Of a DNA stretch of 64,000 nt, positions 34,934 through 45,837 are shown in pieces. The position numbers and the translations under genes were made by a program. Numbering within the stretch: the stretch's first letter is position 1; the number at the start of each line of letters is the position of its first letter. Where the stretch lies: assembly GCA_047967505.1 (NCBI GenBank), contig CM106541.1. The stretch is one strand, 5' to 3'. The DNA comes from Dipteris shenzhenensis (lineage: Eukaryota > Polypodiophyta > Polypodiopsida > Gleicheniales). Below the pieces are notes generated by a model. The model searched no databases, was not told the origin of the DNA, and saw nothing but the letters and a program-made list of their open reading frames with translations.

Positions 34934-36395
34934 CTCCCCCTCGAGCTCAATCCCAATTCCTGCACACCAAGTAGGTCTCTGAACTTGCATAGCTTCTCTG
35001 TGCCCAATGCCTTTGTGAATATGTCAGCTACCTGATTCTCTGTGCTAACATAAACTAGATCAATAAAACCTACTAGAACCTTCTCCCGCACATAGTGATA
35101 ATGCACCTCAATTTGCTTTGTTCTAGCATGATAGACTAGGTTATTTGCCAAGTGTATACTGCTCATGTTGTCACAATAAATGAAAACTGGCCCATCTATA
35201 GACTGATGCATATCATAAAGTAGCTTATGCAACCAAGCTGCCTCACATGCAGCCATTGCTGCACCCCTGTATTCAGCCTATGTGCTCGACAAGGCAACTG
35301 TAGGCTGTTTCTTGCTCCTCCAAGTGATTGCAGCACTCCCAAAAGAGAACACATATCCACTGGTAGATCGTCTATTAGAAAAACTGCCAGCCCAATAAGC
35401 ATCAGTGTATCCATGCAAATGTATCTAAACCATAGTATCATAAAATAGTCCATACTGCAATGTGGACTTCACATACCTTAGTATGCGTCTAGCTACATCC
35501 AAATGCGGTTTCCTTGGAGCCTGCATAAACTGACTTACCAACCCAACAGCATAGCTCAAATCTGGCTTGGTAATAGTTATATAAATCAAACTTCCTACTA
35601 TGCGTCTGTACATAGTAGGGTCTTCCAGAAGCTCACCTGCATCTGCGCTCAGCTTCACATTCTGCTCCAAAGGAACTGAAATAGGCTTACAGCCTGTCAT
35701 CCCATATTTGGACAGCATGTCCAAATCCGTACTGCCTCTACAAGAGCCATATCCCACTTGTGGATCTAATCACCTCAATGCCCAAGAAGTAATGCAGCTC
35801 TCCCAAATCCTTCATCTCAAACTTTTGCTTCAATAGCATTTTCACATGAAGGATATCTTCATCACTATCATCTGTGATGATCAAATCATCAACATAAATG
35901 ATAAGCAGCATAATGCCTTCCTATGTTTTTCTCACATAAAGTGAGAAATCTGCCTTGGAAATCTAAAAGCCAATAGTAACAAGATATTGTCCTATCTTGT
36001 CAGACCATGCTTTGGGTGCTTGCTTCAAGCCATACAAGGCTTTCTTCAACTTGCAAACAAACTCAGAATGAACAGCATGCACATAACTTGGTGGCTACTC
36101 CATATAGACCTCTTCTTGCAAATCACCATGCAAGAAGGCATTTTTTACATCCATTTGATGTAAAGACCATCCCTTTGATGCAGCCATAGCAATGACTGCT
36201 CTTACAATTGCCATCCTTGCAACTGGACTGAATGTTTCTTCATAATCAATGCCATATGTCTATGCATACCCCTTGACAACTAATCTTGCCTTGTATCTGC
36301 TCACAAAACCATCTGCATTGTGCTTCACCTTATAAACCCACTTGCAGCCAATTGCATTCTTGCCTTTAGGCAAAGGCACCAATTCTCATGTAGCA
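34934..36395 (-). pseudogene. Cp1 copy 2 reverse transcriptase and RNase H
   Basis: Read leftwards, the RT keeps [12 protein letters not shown] (about 36000-36040) and the palm motif IYVDDLIIT (about 35875-35905). RNase H keeps YCDNMSSIHLAN and VADIFTKALG. Damage compared with copy 1: GYTDADWAG reads YTDAYWAG (second acidic residue to Tyr, about 35392-35415); SSTEAEY has a stop in place of Glu (about 35278); the stop in ME*PPGYVHA (36095-36097) is shared with copy 1; another TAG replaces Gln in TIGFQISKADF (about 35965). A frameshift lies near 35750. Non-functional. Confidence 0.88.
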
Positions 36396-37640
36396 TTTGC
36401 TTCCAAGGATCCATGGCTTTCTCCCATTATTCTTTTCCCATGGCTTGCTCAAAAGAAGTGGGTTTTGGCTCATGTATCACTTTGACCATATAGGCATAGT
36501 GAATGGCTGTAAATCCATCATATTTCAACCTATCCACAAGATACCTAGATTTGGTAGACCTGCGCAAAATAGGTTTACTACTAGGTGCTCTCAAAACATC
36601 CCTTGTCTTCCTTACTCCAGGTGTAACAACAGAAGGAATAGCCAACTCATCATCAAGGCTCTGTTCTGAGCCACTGGATTCACCATCCACATAAGAGTGA
36701 CCTGCATTCACATCAACCATGGGCTGATCTACTTTCTCTTTTCCCTTTCGTGATACTTGCATACCACTATTTGCATTGCTTTGAGGAGATTCTCTTGATC
36801 TCAATCTGCTTGTCCATGGTGAAGTATGTGAACCACTACTAGAGGACACTAAAGGTCCACTAATATTTTGTGATTGCTGCTGTGAATTCTGTGCAGCATT
36901 ACCATTTTGTGCATCTACATCATCAATTACATCTACTGGTTTATACCAGCTGCTCATCTCATAAAAAACAACATCTCTACTCACTGTAAACTTATGAGTA
37001 GAAGGATTATAGCATCTATACCCTCTCTGCTGTAGAGAATAACCAATAAAGATGCACTTCTCAGCTTTTGGATCCAACTTGGATCTCAACTCATCTGGCA
37101 CATGCACATAGGCAATGCAACAAAAAACTTTCAAATGAGAAATATATGGTTTCCTACCAGTATACCTCTCCTCTGGCATCATGCCATGTATTGCTGTAGT
37201 GGGAGTCCTGTTCATTATGTAGACTACTGTAGCAACTGCTTTAGCCCAATAATAATCTGGCAGGTCTTTTTTATTGAGCATGGCACAAGATACCTCTTCA
37301 ATATGCCTATTTTTCCTTTCTGTAAGTCCATTTTGTTGTGGGGTATGATTGCATGAATATTGCTGCTTTATGCCATGCTCCTACAGGAACCTTGCAAACT
37401 CATTTGAGAGGTACTCTCCCCCTCCATCTGACCTTAGGCATTTTATTTGCAAGCTTGTTTCTTTTTCAACCATAGCTTTAAAAGCTTTGAAATGCCCAAA
37501 CACTTCACTTTTCTTTTTCATAAAATACACCCAAACTTTTCTGCTATAGTCATCAATAAAAGTGACAAAATAATGACATCCTCCAATAGATGCATCTTTA
37601 GTAGTCCACACATCAGAGTGGATTAATTCCAATGGCCTCT
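36396..37640 (-). pseudogene. Cp1 copy 2 integrase
   Basis: The catalytic core begins LIHSDVWTTKDASIGG (Asp, about 37600-37630), continues FIDDYSRKVWVYFMKKKSEVF and LRSDGGGEYLSNEF (Asp, about 37395-37440), and ends with a stop at 37381. The next frame (37281-36427) has the copia integrase C-terminal signature MLNKKDLPDYYWAKAV, NRTPTTAIHGMMPEERY, LKVFCCIAYVHVP and FIGYSLQQRGYRCYNP. A low-complexity Ser-rich linker to RT follows. In a working element this enzyme inserts the cDNA. Confidence 0.88.
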
Positions 37641-38287
37641 TACTCTCTTGAACATGTCTAGGAAATGGTTTCCTTGCCTGTTTCCAAATCGATAGGCTTC
37701 ACATACCTTATGCATTTCTATAACCTTGAACTTAGGCAATCCTGCAATAATATTTTGGGCCTGCATTAATTTAAGCCACTGTACGTTAACATGACCAATG
37801 CGTTTATGCCAGATATCAATATCTTCAACTACACCGGTCCCATGTGCAAACATTGCTGCACTCAATTTAGGCATGTCCGCATCTAACGTAAACATCTTGC
37901 CCTTCTTCTTCCCTTTTGCTATCAAGCGACCTTTATTTTTCATATCCTCAATAAAGCATCCATGAGGATTAAATTTGACCTGCAAGCCCTGCTCAACCAT
38001 TTGACCAATAAAGACCAGGTTCTTGTGATATTCGAGATATGAAATACATCGGTCAGGTATTTCTTTTTCCCATCCTGCATAGACAAAGGAATTTTACCAA
38101 TCTGCACAATAGGATGTGCAGTATCATCACCAGTCTCCACAAATCCTGGTCTTTCCATTTTCCTTGCATCCTGCATCCATTTTGCATGACCTGTTATGTG
38201 GTTTGACGCACTTGAGTCAACATACCACACATCATTGCTTTCTTCTACACTTGTCACAGAATTGGTCATGTGCTGCACCATAAACAA
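37623..38287 (-). pseudogene. Cp1 copy 2 protease and GAG-pre-integrase
   Basis: The protease active site reads WYVDSSASNHITGHAKWM (about 38195-38250), where copia normally has DSGAS; Gly is replaced by Ser. The GAG-pre-integrase part has DIWHKRIGHVNVQWLKLM. It is followed by a zinc-binding string that reads CEAYRFGNRQ where CEAC is usual, so a zinc ligand is lost (Cys to Tyr). A frameshift joins the two frames near 37945-38000. Confidence 0.85.
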
Positions 38288-38299
38288 ATGCTCATTTCT

Positions 38300-39249
38300 G
38301 TCATCACTTTGTCTACTGGAGGATGCATAATTGCCTTACTGCAATTTTCCATTCATGATGTCATTCTGCTTTTTGTAGCAGTCTTTAGCCATATGACCCA
38401 TTTTACCATAGTAGTAGCATTCAACATTGCTATTTGCATTTTGGCCTCTCTGCCATCCACCACGACCTCTTTGGCTCCCCCTGCCTCTAATGTTATCATG
38501 TCCTCCTCCATAGGACTGGTTTTCTTGAATTCGCTACATATTCTGATTTCTACCACGGCCTCAAGATTGGCCTGCTCTACCTCTACCTCTGCCTCACCTC
38601 TTCCAGCATTTGAGTGGAAGACAGTTTCTTTTGAAGTTCCTCATGAAGAAGATGCACCACCATTTCTCTGTTCTTCAAAAATTAGAAGAGCAATCAACTC
38701 CTTAAAATCAGGAAATTTTTCACGGACGGCAATGGATGTTTGGAATTGTGCATAATCCTTTCCTAGACCATTCCAAGTCACAGAAACTAAATCATCATCT
38801 TCCACTGGTGACCCAATGGAAGCAAGTGCATCTGCAATCTTCTTCACCTTCATGTGGTAGTCATTGATGCTCATATTTTCTCTATGCACATTATGCAACT
38901 CCTGCTTGAGCTGCATTTTCCTGGCTTGCGTATTTGTGCTATACATTTTTGTCAAAGTATCCCATGCCTCCTTCGGTGTGCTTGCATCCTGAATATGCAT
39001 AATCATAGAATGTGAAATACCGATAGACAACCAGTACATAACTTTTCTGGCTCTCTCATGCTAGCCTTTAAATGCTTGCAACTCCTGTTGATTGGGAACA
39101 TTAGGAATAACTGGTTCTTGTTCAGCTCCAGTAATGAACTCCCAATAGCCTTTTCCCTTAAGGAAATTCGTCATTCTAAACTTCTATGCTTGGAAGTTGT
39201 TCTTGTCAAGCTTTTTAGTGACTATCTATGAAAGAGCATCAGACGCCAT
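38300..39249 (-). pseudogene. Cp1 copy 2 gag
   Basis: The start codon is at 39247-39249 (MASDALS), followed by an early stop. The gag core (HSMIMHIQDASTPKEAWDTL, then TQARKMQLKQELHNV and DDDLVSVTWNGLGKDYAQF) is in the frame 39039-38641. The zinc knuckle near 38375-38415 reads ECYYYGKMGHMAKDC; the second Cys of CCHC is Tyr. Several further stops separate the core from the knuckle. Confidence 0.85.
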
Positions 39250-39761
39250 TACAGAACACTGTAAAAATATTCTGTCACTGCAAAAAACACAACTTTTGCC
39301 TAACAAGGGCAAATCTACAAAACTGACGAAAGTGGTATTTGACCACACAGTCACTTCCTAGTGACGATTTTGCATCAATAGGAAATAAAAATGATTCTGT
39401 CACTCCCAATATCTCTACGCACAGGCATACAATGCAATTTCTGCGGCAACTTTTCACCGACCTGCGGAACACTGGTCGCATAGCAAAAAACAGGTCACTT
39501 TTCTGAGTGCCTGGGAAAAATTTCCGCCACCAAAATGGGCCCCGAAATGGCCTCAAATCAAAAAAATAATGTCACAGCATATACTACCCTCTCGCTACAC
39601 CGCGAAGGGCATCCCAATCTGAGATAGTGCACTCTTGCACTTTCTGGCTGTGGTACCTGCAGAGATGTGCTCCCAAACTCAAAAAAGGAAAGCAACATTG
39701 ATCCTCTTACCAAGACACCGCAAACTTGGTTTGCTTTCTTGAGCTCCTTACCATGAACCAA

Positions 39762-39773
39762 GCTCTGATACCA
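39762..39773 (-). other. Primer binding site of Cp1 copy 2
   Basis: Minus-strand TGGTATCAGAGC, the exact plant initiator tRNA-Met primer site, directly follows the CA end of the 5' LTR (39774). The leader between it and the gag start is about 510 bp. Confidence 0.92.
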
Positions 39774-39992
39774 TGTGAAGAGAGTGGCAGAGAAGTAAGG
39801 AGTCTCACTTGCAGCTTTCTCACATACACAATGGGGGAATACATACAAAGGTGGAGGCTGAAAACATTTTTCCTCTTCTTAGTTGTGAAAGCCAAAAGAA
39901 CTCTCTTTTAGTACAAAAGGAATAGGTGAACCCTATATGTGGGTCTCAAATTAAACTCAGCTAGCCTAAGTGGCATACTAACTGAGCCACTA
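39774..39992 (-). mobile_element. Truncated 5' LTR of Cp1 copy 2
   Basis: 219 bp homologous to the last part of the 3' LTR; the first part (TGTTGAG side) is missing. Similarity stops after GAGCCACTA. Confidence 0.85.
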
Positions 39993-42900
39993 TCCTTTTT
40001 GGAAGACTTAAGTAGCTCATGCTGCCACTTTACATTTGGAGGAATGTCCCTTTCTTGGTTGATTTCATGGTGGCATTCCTGCTCTTTTGTTGCCTTTTTT
40101 TCTAGGGGAGCATTTGAGTTTTGTTGCTATCGTTTAGTGATACTCTACGTTGCCATTGTTGGAGCTACATTGCCATTGTTCCTAAAGCTATGTTATTATT
40201 TTTCTTGGAGCTACTGTGCCATTGCCAAGTCTATTCATAGGACATTTGTTTCTTCTTTTATGACTAGTAATGCTTGGTGCTTCCAGCTTTCTTGCTGGCA
40301 CTGCTTCATGCTTGTAGGCTACTACCATTTCATGCTGCCACCTCTTTACATAGGCTAACATCGAATTTGGAATCAGATGGCATATTGCTTTGTTGGGGGA
40401 TAAAGGGCCTCTTATCGATATGCAAGCATGAACAATAACTTCCTATGAAAGAGTTCAATCACCTTGCTCCCTCACAACCTCTCCACTAGGACATACTAGG
40501 GCTCGTCCAACCCAAAATCTCATTATATCCCCCTGCCATATGTACCTTCAATCTTTTTGTGTAGGACCAAGCAACACACCCACACAATATTTTTGGGGCT
40601 AAGCGACACCTTATTGCTGCTGGATCCACGAACTCTCTAAGCCCTCTATTCTTGAGCTCCCATACTACTATGCAAAGACACTAGAGAAGTTAGGAAAACT
40701 CATAAGTAGCCACACCATCAAAGCATTAGTGATGCAGAACAATATATATGACTTGTGTAAAGATCCACTTACAAAGTGACAAGACAAAGTCACACTCATT
40801 CAGCGATACATGACTTGTTTTGATATGTGCTAGAATCTCCAACCCTACCAAGGACCCCATCACCAAGTTGTGTTCAGTGGACTGGCCAACTCATCCAGAT
40901 AGATCACAGTTCTAGATCACAGTTCGCTCTACCCATGGCCTCCCCTTGAGAAATAGCAAAGGTTCAATCCCTTTGGACCTCCATCTCTTAGCCTGTCGTT
41001 CTCTCGAGCTCTTACCCTAGGTCCATCTACTACGCCCCCTCGAGGATGTCGCAATCTGAAGTAATGACCATGTGACTTCAAGTCTTGTTAGCATTTTAGT
41101 AGCAGCTAGTATGTGCCATTCTGTATTCATGAGGACCTGGTTGAAATTAGAAAAAGCAAAATGTTAACCCTGGAGTTAAGGCCAACAAAGAAAAAAGAAC
41201 TTACCAATACAAGAGCGAGCATGGTTCTTGTAGGTGGTGTTAGAAGCATCTCATTGATTTACTCTTGTCGCAAGAAATCATGAGTGGTGCAACCTTGATT
41301 AATTTTTGAATGGAAAGCATCAGTAACCAAAAGCATTGAAGTAGAAGTGTGGTTGACCAATGTTGACTAGTGATGTAGCAAGATGAGCATGCCACTTTTG
41401 AAGGAAGTTTTGTAGTAGTCTAGAAAAGCTTTGTAAGAGGGAGAAAGGAAGAGAGAGTGATATTGCAAGTTTTCACTCTCCCTTTCACTTGGGATTGCTA
41501 GGTTAGGAAGCTTGACACTGAGTGTGCATTGCAAGCTGAGGCAGGATTGGTTGTATCGATTTTCTTCAATATATACAAGTGTGATTTCCTTTATCTATTT
41601 TTTTAGTGTTCTATAGTCAGTATAGTGTTGATTTTATAACTGTTAGTAACTTGGTTCTCCCATCACCATATGATTTCCCTTTTAATAGCAAAACCCAACC
41701 TTTGTGTTTTATTGTTGATCATTGTTTCATCACCCCAAGCATGCATATACCACACTTAATGGATTGCAAGAGCGAGCATCTTCACCTGAGCACTGCATAG
41801 GGTTGGGCTATTTATGAGCATTGAGTGCCTTTAAGTTGACCTATTGGGAGTGAGAAAACAAGAACGTCAACAATTTTATTATCGACAACTTATTCATGCC
41901 CTTCCTACCACGTCTTGGTCACCAATCTTGACACCCCAATCTCTACCAATTCCTCCCTCATCCTCGACTCCCATGGTTATCTTGTGCTCCCCCACTCCAA
42001 CTGCTCCATTTCCTAGTAGCCCTAGCTTCCCCTCCTTGTCCCCTATTCCCCAGTGTTGGTAACATCCTTCTCCTCAATTCCTCCACTCTACCCACTAAAG
42101 GAAAGCTTTGATCACCCCCTCAACACCCTTCTTCCTTCCAAACTCCTTTGACCCAGCATGTAGCTCACCTCTAATTACCTCTCCACCCTTGCCCCCACTA
42201 CCTCCTTCTCTGCCTTCATTGTACAATCGGGTAGTCTTTCCCTCTTCATCAAACTCACTAACTCTCCCCCAGTTCCCTACCTTGTCTATAAATTTACTCG
42301 TATTTCACACCTTTTCAATGATCGTGTTCAACATTTTACACATGACAATCATTCAAAGTTTGAATTTTGAATTAGGTCTATTATGACATGACGAGCCTAG
42401 TCCTAGTCCATAAAAGAAAATGTTAGCCTCCTCTTAAGCCACGTGTACATGTTGGAACCTTTAGATTTCCTATGATCCAAGGGCTCTACATCTTTCAAGG
42501 GCATTATGAGGTTTGCTTTGATGAAATAAAGCCCTAGTATGTGTTCATCATCTTCGTCTTCACCGACTTCGACCTTTTTTCTATCCTCTCTGATAGCCCC
42601 CCCCCCCCCCACTCCTCTGAGTAATCCATGGCTCTTTCGCACTCTACCACCACCTAGCTTGCACTAGGATAGGCTCCCCTATTTGTGAAGTGGCTCATGG
42701 AATGCAATGCTTAGGTGAGGTCTCATCATAGAGGAATTTTTTTGTTTGTTTTTCGCATCTAGCTAATGTATCCTCCATGGTAGTAGTAGCTAAGAAACAA
42801 CCACCCATGAAAATAACTTAGCAAACAACAAGGCAGAATCAAGTCATAGTGAGTGAAAATAGTATAAGGAATTAAAGCAGTCGTAATTTTGATAATTGCA

Positions 42901-43465
42901 ATGGGAGTTCAAGGGCTCTGGGAGTTTTGACTACCACATTGGCTAACCATAATTGTATGATGAGAAGAGAGCAAAAAATGTAGGAGAGAGCATGAGAAGT
43001 AGCAAGGGAGAGGCAGGTGATAATTCCCTTGGAAGCCACTTTGGATAGCCCAATCCAAAACCTCCCAAAATGAAAGTATGTTATTCAAAAAATCTTCAAC
43101 CATGCCCGAATCTTATTTACCTATCATGAATGAGATCTAGAATAAAGGGCTACAAATGCAAACTGATAGATTTAGTTGAAATATGATGAAAAGTGTCCAA
43201 AAGTATGATTGGCCTCCATTGGGAAATCAAATTTCTACAAAACCCCTTTGGGTTAAGATGGACAAGACCCTCTATAAGTTAATTAAGCATAGTACAAGAG
43301 TCTCAAATGCCTACATGGCTAAGGTAGCATGGTCCCCAATCATGTTCTAAAGTCAACCAATCTGTGCCCGAGCACATGCCCTTGTGAAGGGAAAAAAATG
43401 CGGTCTTAAAAGCAGATTGGTGAAAGGTGCATCAAGTGAGAATCTCATGTCTAGTTTTCCTCCTC
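39993..43465. other. No recognisable gene
   Basis: AT-rich to neutral sequence without convincing frames. A pyrimidine-rich stretch at 41930-42260, open on the plus strand in short Pro/Ser-rich frames, and a C run of about 14 at 42597-42610 are composition effects. No LTR, primer site or RNA gene was recognised. Confidence 0.45.
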
Positions 43466-43471
43466 TCTCTT

Positions 43472-43514
43472 CCCCCATTCTCCTCCTCCTCCTCCTCCTC
43501 CTCCTCCTCCTCCA
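43472..43514. repeat. (CTC)n microsatellite
   Basis: About 13 uninterrupted CTC units. They encode poly-Leu or poly-Arg in the spurious frames crossing them. Confidence 0.9.
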
Positions 43515-43654
43515 TCCTCTCTCTTCTTTCCCCCATGCTCTTACACCTTCTTCCGCTCCCACTCCTATGCTCCCCCTAAACCCTTTGTTCCTTAACCCTT
43601 AAACTCCATAATCTATGAGGGAGACGAGTTCTCCACCATGTACTCCACCCTAAA

Positions 43655-43760
43655 CCTTGGAACCTCCTTCTAAACCTTGGAACTCCTTCTAACCCTGGAA
43701 CCTCCTTCTAAACCTTGGAACCTCTTTCTAACCCTGGAACCTCCTTCTAGCCCTTAAACT
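43655..43760. repeat. Minisatellite, unit about 20 bp (AACCTTGGAACCTCCTTCT)
   Basis: Five to six head-to-tail copies alternating AACCTTGGAACCTCCTTCT and ACCCTGGAACCTCCTTCT, with a few substitutions and one-base gaps. Confidence 0.85.
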
Positions 43761-43782
43761 CCTCCTAAACCTTGCAACCCCT

Positions 43783-44024
43783 AATGAAGGCAAAAGCCTT
43801 TATTACCTCAATCATGATGATACACGTTCCTTTTACACATGCATGCACTTTGTTTGCTTACCACACAAGCCTACGTCTCTCACAGGAACACGACTCGAGC
43901 TCCTAAGCTACACATATACTACAGCCGACAACCCTAATATATCTGTAGGTGGAAAAAAGCCTCGGAACCTGGCATACTGAGATTACCCTACTCTTCCTAC
44001 GAAAGCAATAGGAAAGAGCAAACA
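43783..44024 (+). mobile_element. Probable LTR end of a gypsy element with tRNA-Asp primer site
   Basis: The sequence left of the primer site at 44027 ends ...GAGCAAACA, with CA as expected for an LTR end, and a two-base TT spacer. The start is uncertain; TGAAGGCAAAAGCCTTTATT near 43783 is a candidate. No matching second LTR is in the window. Confidence 0.45.
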
Positions 44025-44026
44025 TT

Positions 44027-44044
44027 TGGTGCCGTTGCCGGGGA
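44027..44044 (+). other. Primer binding site, tRNA-Asp type
   Basis: TGGTGCCGTTGCCGGGGA matches the canonical TGGCGCCGTTGCCGGGGA except for one C-to-T. This primer is used by Tat/Athila-type gypsy elements of plants. Downstream, where leader and gag should be, only simple repeats follow. Confidence 0.8.
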
Positions 44045-44139
44045 GACTAACGTCTCAAGTAATGAAAGCGTTCAGGTGACCACCTCTTCTCCCCTTTGGA
44101 TTTCCATCCGTCAAGTTTTTTTTTCTTCTCTTTTTTCTC

Positions 44140-44715
44140 CCCCCTCCCATTTCCACCACCCCCCCTCCATTTCCACCACCCCCCTCCCCCCCTCCATCTC
44201 CACCACCCCCTCCCCCCTCCCCCTCCATCTCCACCCCCTCCCCCTCCCCCCTCCCCCCTCCATCTCCACCACTCCCTCCCCCCTTCCCCCCTCCCCCCTC
44301 CCCCCTTCCATCTCCACCACCCCCTCCCCCCTGGCCCCCTCCATCTCCCCCACCCCCTCTGCCCCTCCATCTCCCCCACCCCCTTCCCCCTCCCCCCCTC
44401 CATCTCTGCCCCCTCCCCCTCCCCCCCCCCCTCCATCTCCACCACCCCCTCCCCCCCTTCCCCCTCCCCCCTCCATCTCCACCACCCCCTCCCCCCTCCC
44501 CCCTTCCATCTCCACCACCCCCTCCATCTCCACCACCCCCTCCCCCCTCCCCCCTCTATCTCCATCCCCTCCCCCCTCCATCTCCACCACCCCTCCCTCC
44601 CTCCCCCCTCCCTGCTTCCATCTCCACCCCCTCCCCCCTCCCCCCTCCATCTCCACCACCCCCTCCCCCCCACCCCCCTCCCCCCTTCCCTCCCCCCCTT
44701 CCCCTTTCTCTTTCT
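44140..44715. repeat. C-rich minisatellite (CCATCTCCACCACCCCCTCC units)
   Basis: About 20 variable units built on CCATCTCCACCACCCC plus CTCCCCCCTCCCC spacers, with unit lengths of about 25-35 bp. The long Pro-rich and Gly/Arg-rich frames on the two strands are artefacts of this composition. The complementary strand is very G-rich. Confidence 0.92.
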
Positions 44716-44897
44716 CCTTTCTCTCTCTTTCTTTCTAATTTTCCCTCCCCCTCTCTCTCACTTTCTCTCTCTCTCTCTCTGTCTCTGTCTCTCTGTCTCT
44801 TTGTCTCTCTCTCTCTCTCTTTCTTTTTCTCACACACACACACTCTCTCTCTCTTTCCCTCCCCCTTTCTCTCTCTTTCTCTCTCTATCCCTCCCCC

Positions 44898-44985
<88 letters not shown>

Positions 44986-45095
44986 TCCCTCTCTCTCTCA
45001 CTCTCTCTCTCGCTCATTCTCTTTCCCCCCATACCCTCTCTCTCTCTCTCTTTTCCCCCCAGCCTCTCTCTCTCTCTACCCCCCCCTCACAGGCC
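44716..45095. repeat. Compound (CT)n / (CA)n microsatellite
   Basis: Long CT and TCTC runs interrupted by CA runs (around 44829-44842 and 44915-44934) and by short C runs. Continues directly from the C-rich minisatellite. Confidence 0.95.
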
Positions 45096-45304
45096 GCTCC
45101 CTATACTAACTTTAGAAAAAAAAGGAACTAACCTAAGCAAGGGCCTTAAGCCCCTTGCTACTGCGAGCCCGACGGCGCCTGCTCGTGGCGCTCGCCCTGC
45201 TAGCGATAGGGTTGCTAGCGATGGTACCCATCGGCCCGTGCCTGTGCTCTCGCTCCTACCCCCTGCCCATAGCGCCCCCCTCCGCTCGCCCCATGCCACT
45301 CTTA

Positions 45305-45837
45305 TGTTGAGATATTGAGCTCCACTCGTGATATGCCAGGGTGACCGTTGTGCAGTTATTTCACTGACTTGTTAGCTGTAGATGCAGTTGGTACACCATC
45401 CATGAATAATAGTTGGATGACATCTATCTTTATGTACTCTAGTTAGTGGCTCAGTTAGTATGCCACGTAGGTTAGCTGAGTTTGGTTTGAGACCCACATA
45501 TAGATTTCATCTATTCCTTTTGTACTAAGAGAGAGAGTTCTTTTGGCTTAAAGTACAAGAGTGCACTGTCTTAGATTGGGACGCCCTTCGCGGTGTGGCA
45601 AGAGGGTAGTACATGTTGCAACATTATTTTTTTGATTCGAGGCCATTTTGGGGCCCGTTTTGGTGGCAGAAGTTTTTCGCAGGCACTCAAAAAGGTGCCC
45701 TATTTTGCTGTGCGACCACTGTTCTCCAGGTCGGTGAAAAGTTGCCACATAAATTGCATCATATGCCTATGCACATAGATATTGGGAGTGACAGAATCAT
45801 TCTTATTGCCCATCGATGCAAAATCGTCACTAGGAAG
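45305..45837 (+). mobile_element. Copia family Cp1, copy 3 (5' end fragment, internally deleted)
   Basis: Plus-oriented. It starts TGTTGAGATATTGAGCTCCA, the Cp1 LTR start, and follows the LTR for about 245 bp to TTCTTTTGGCTT. It then jumps directly into the Cp1 leader (AAGTACAAGAGTGCACTGTC and onward), matching copy 2 at 39250-39640. The last third of the LTR and the primer binding site are deleted. The match to the leader ends at CACTAGGAAG (45837), where another LTR begins. Reverse transcription from this copy is impossible. Confidence 0.88.

Larger units (their letters stand above)
34576..39992 (-). mobile_element. Copia family Cp1, copy 2, nearly full length
   Basis: Reverse-oriented element of about 5.4 kb: complete 3' LTR (34576-34933), polypurine tract, pol, gag, leader, primer site (39762-39773) and the last 219 bp of the 5' LTR (39774-39992). 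The 5' LTR is cut off at about 39992 by unrelated sequence, so roughly 140 bp of it is missing and no target duplication can be tested. All copia domains are present in the order gag, protease, integrase, RT, RNase H, but each is damaged. It serves as the reference for the partial copies at 7.6-9.3 kb and 45.3-45.8 kb. Confidence 0.93.

Noticed and set aside
34576-39992. Treating Cp1 copy 2 as an active element
   Set aside because: Stops in gag, RT and RNase H, Ser in the protease active site, Tyr in zinc ligands and a truncated 5' LTR.
44047-45109. Long Pro-rich and Gly/Arg-rich frames on both strands
   Set aside because: Open only because of the C-rich minisatellite and CT/CA microsatellite; mirror-image frames on both strands show composition, not coding.
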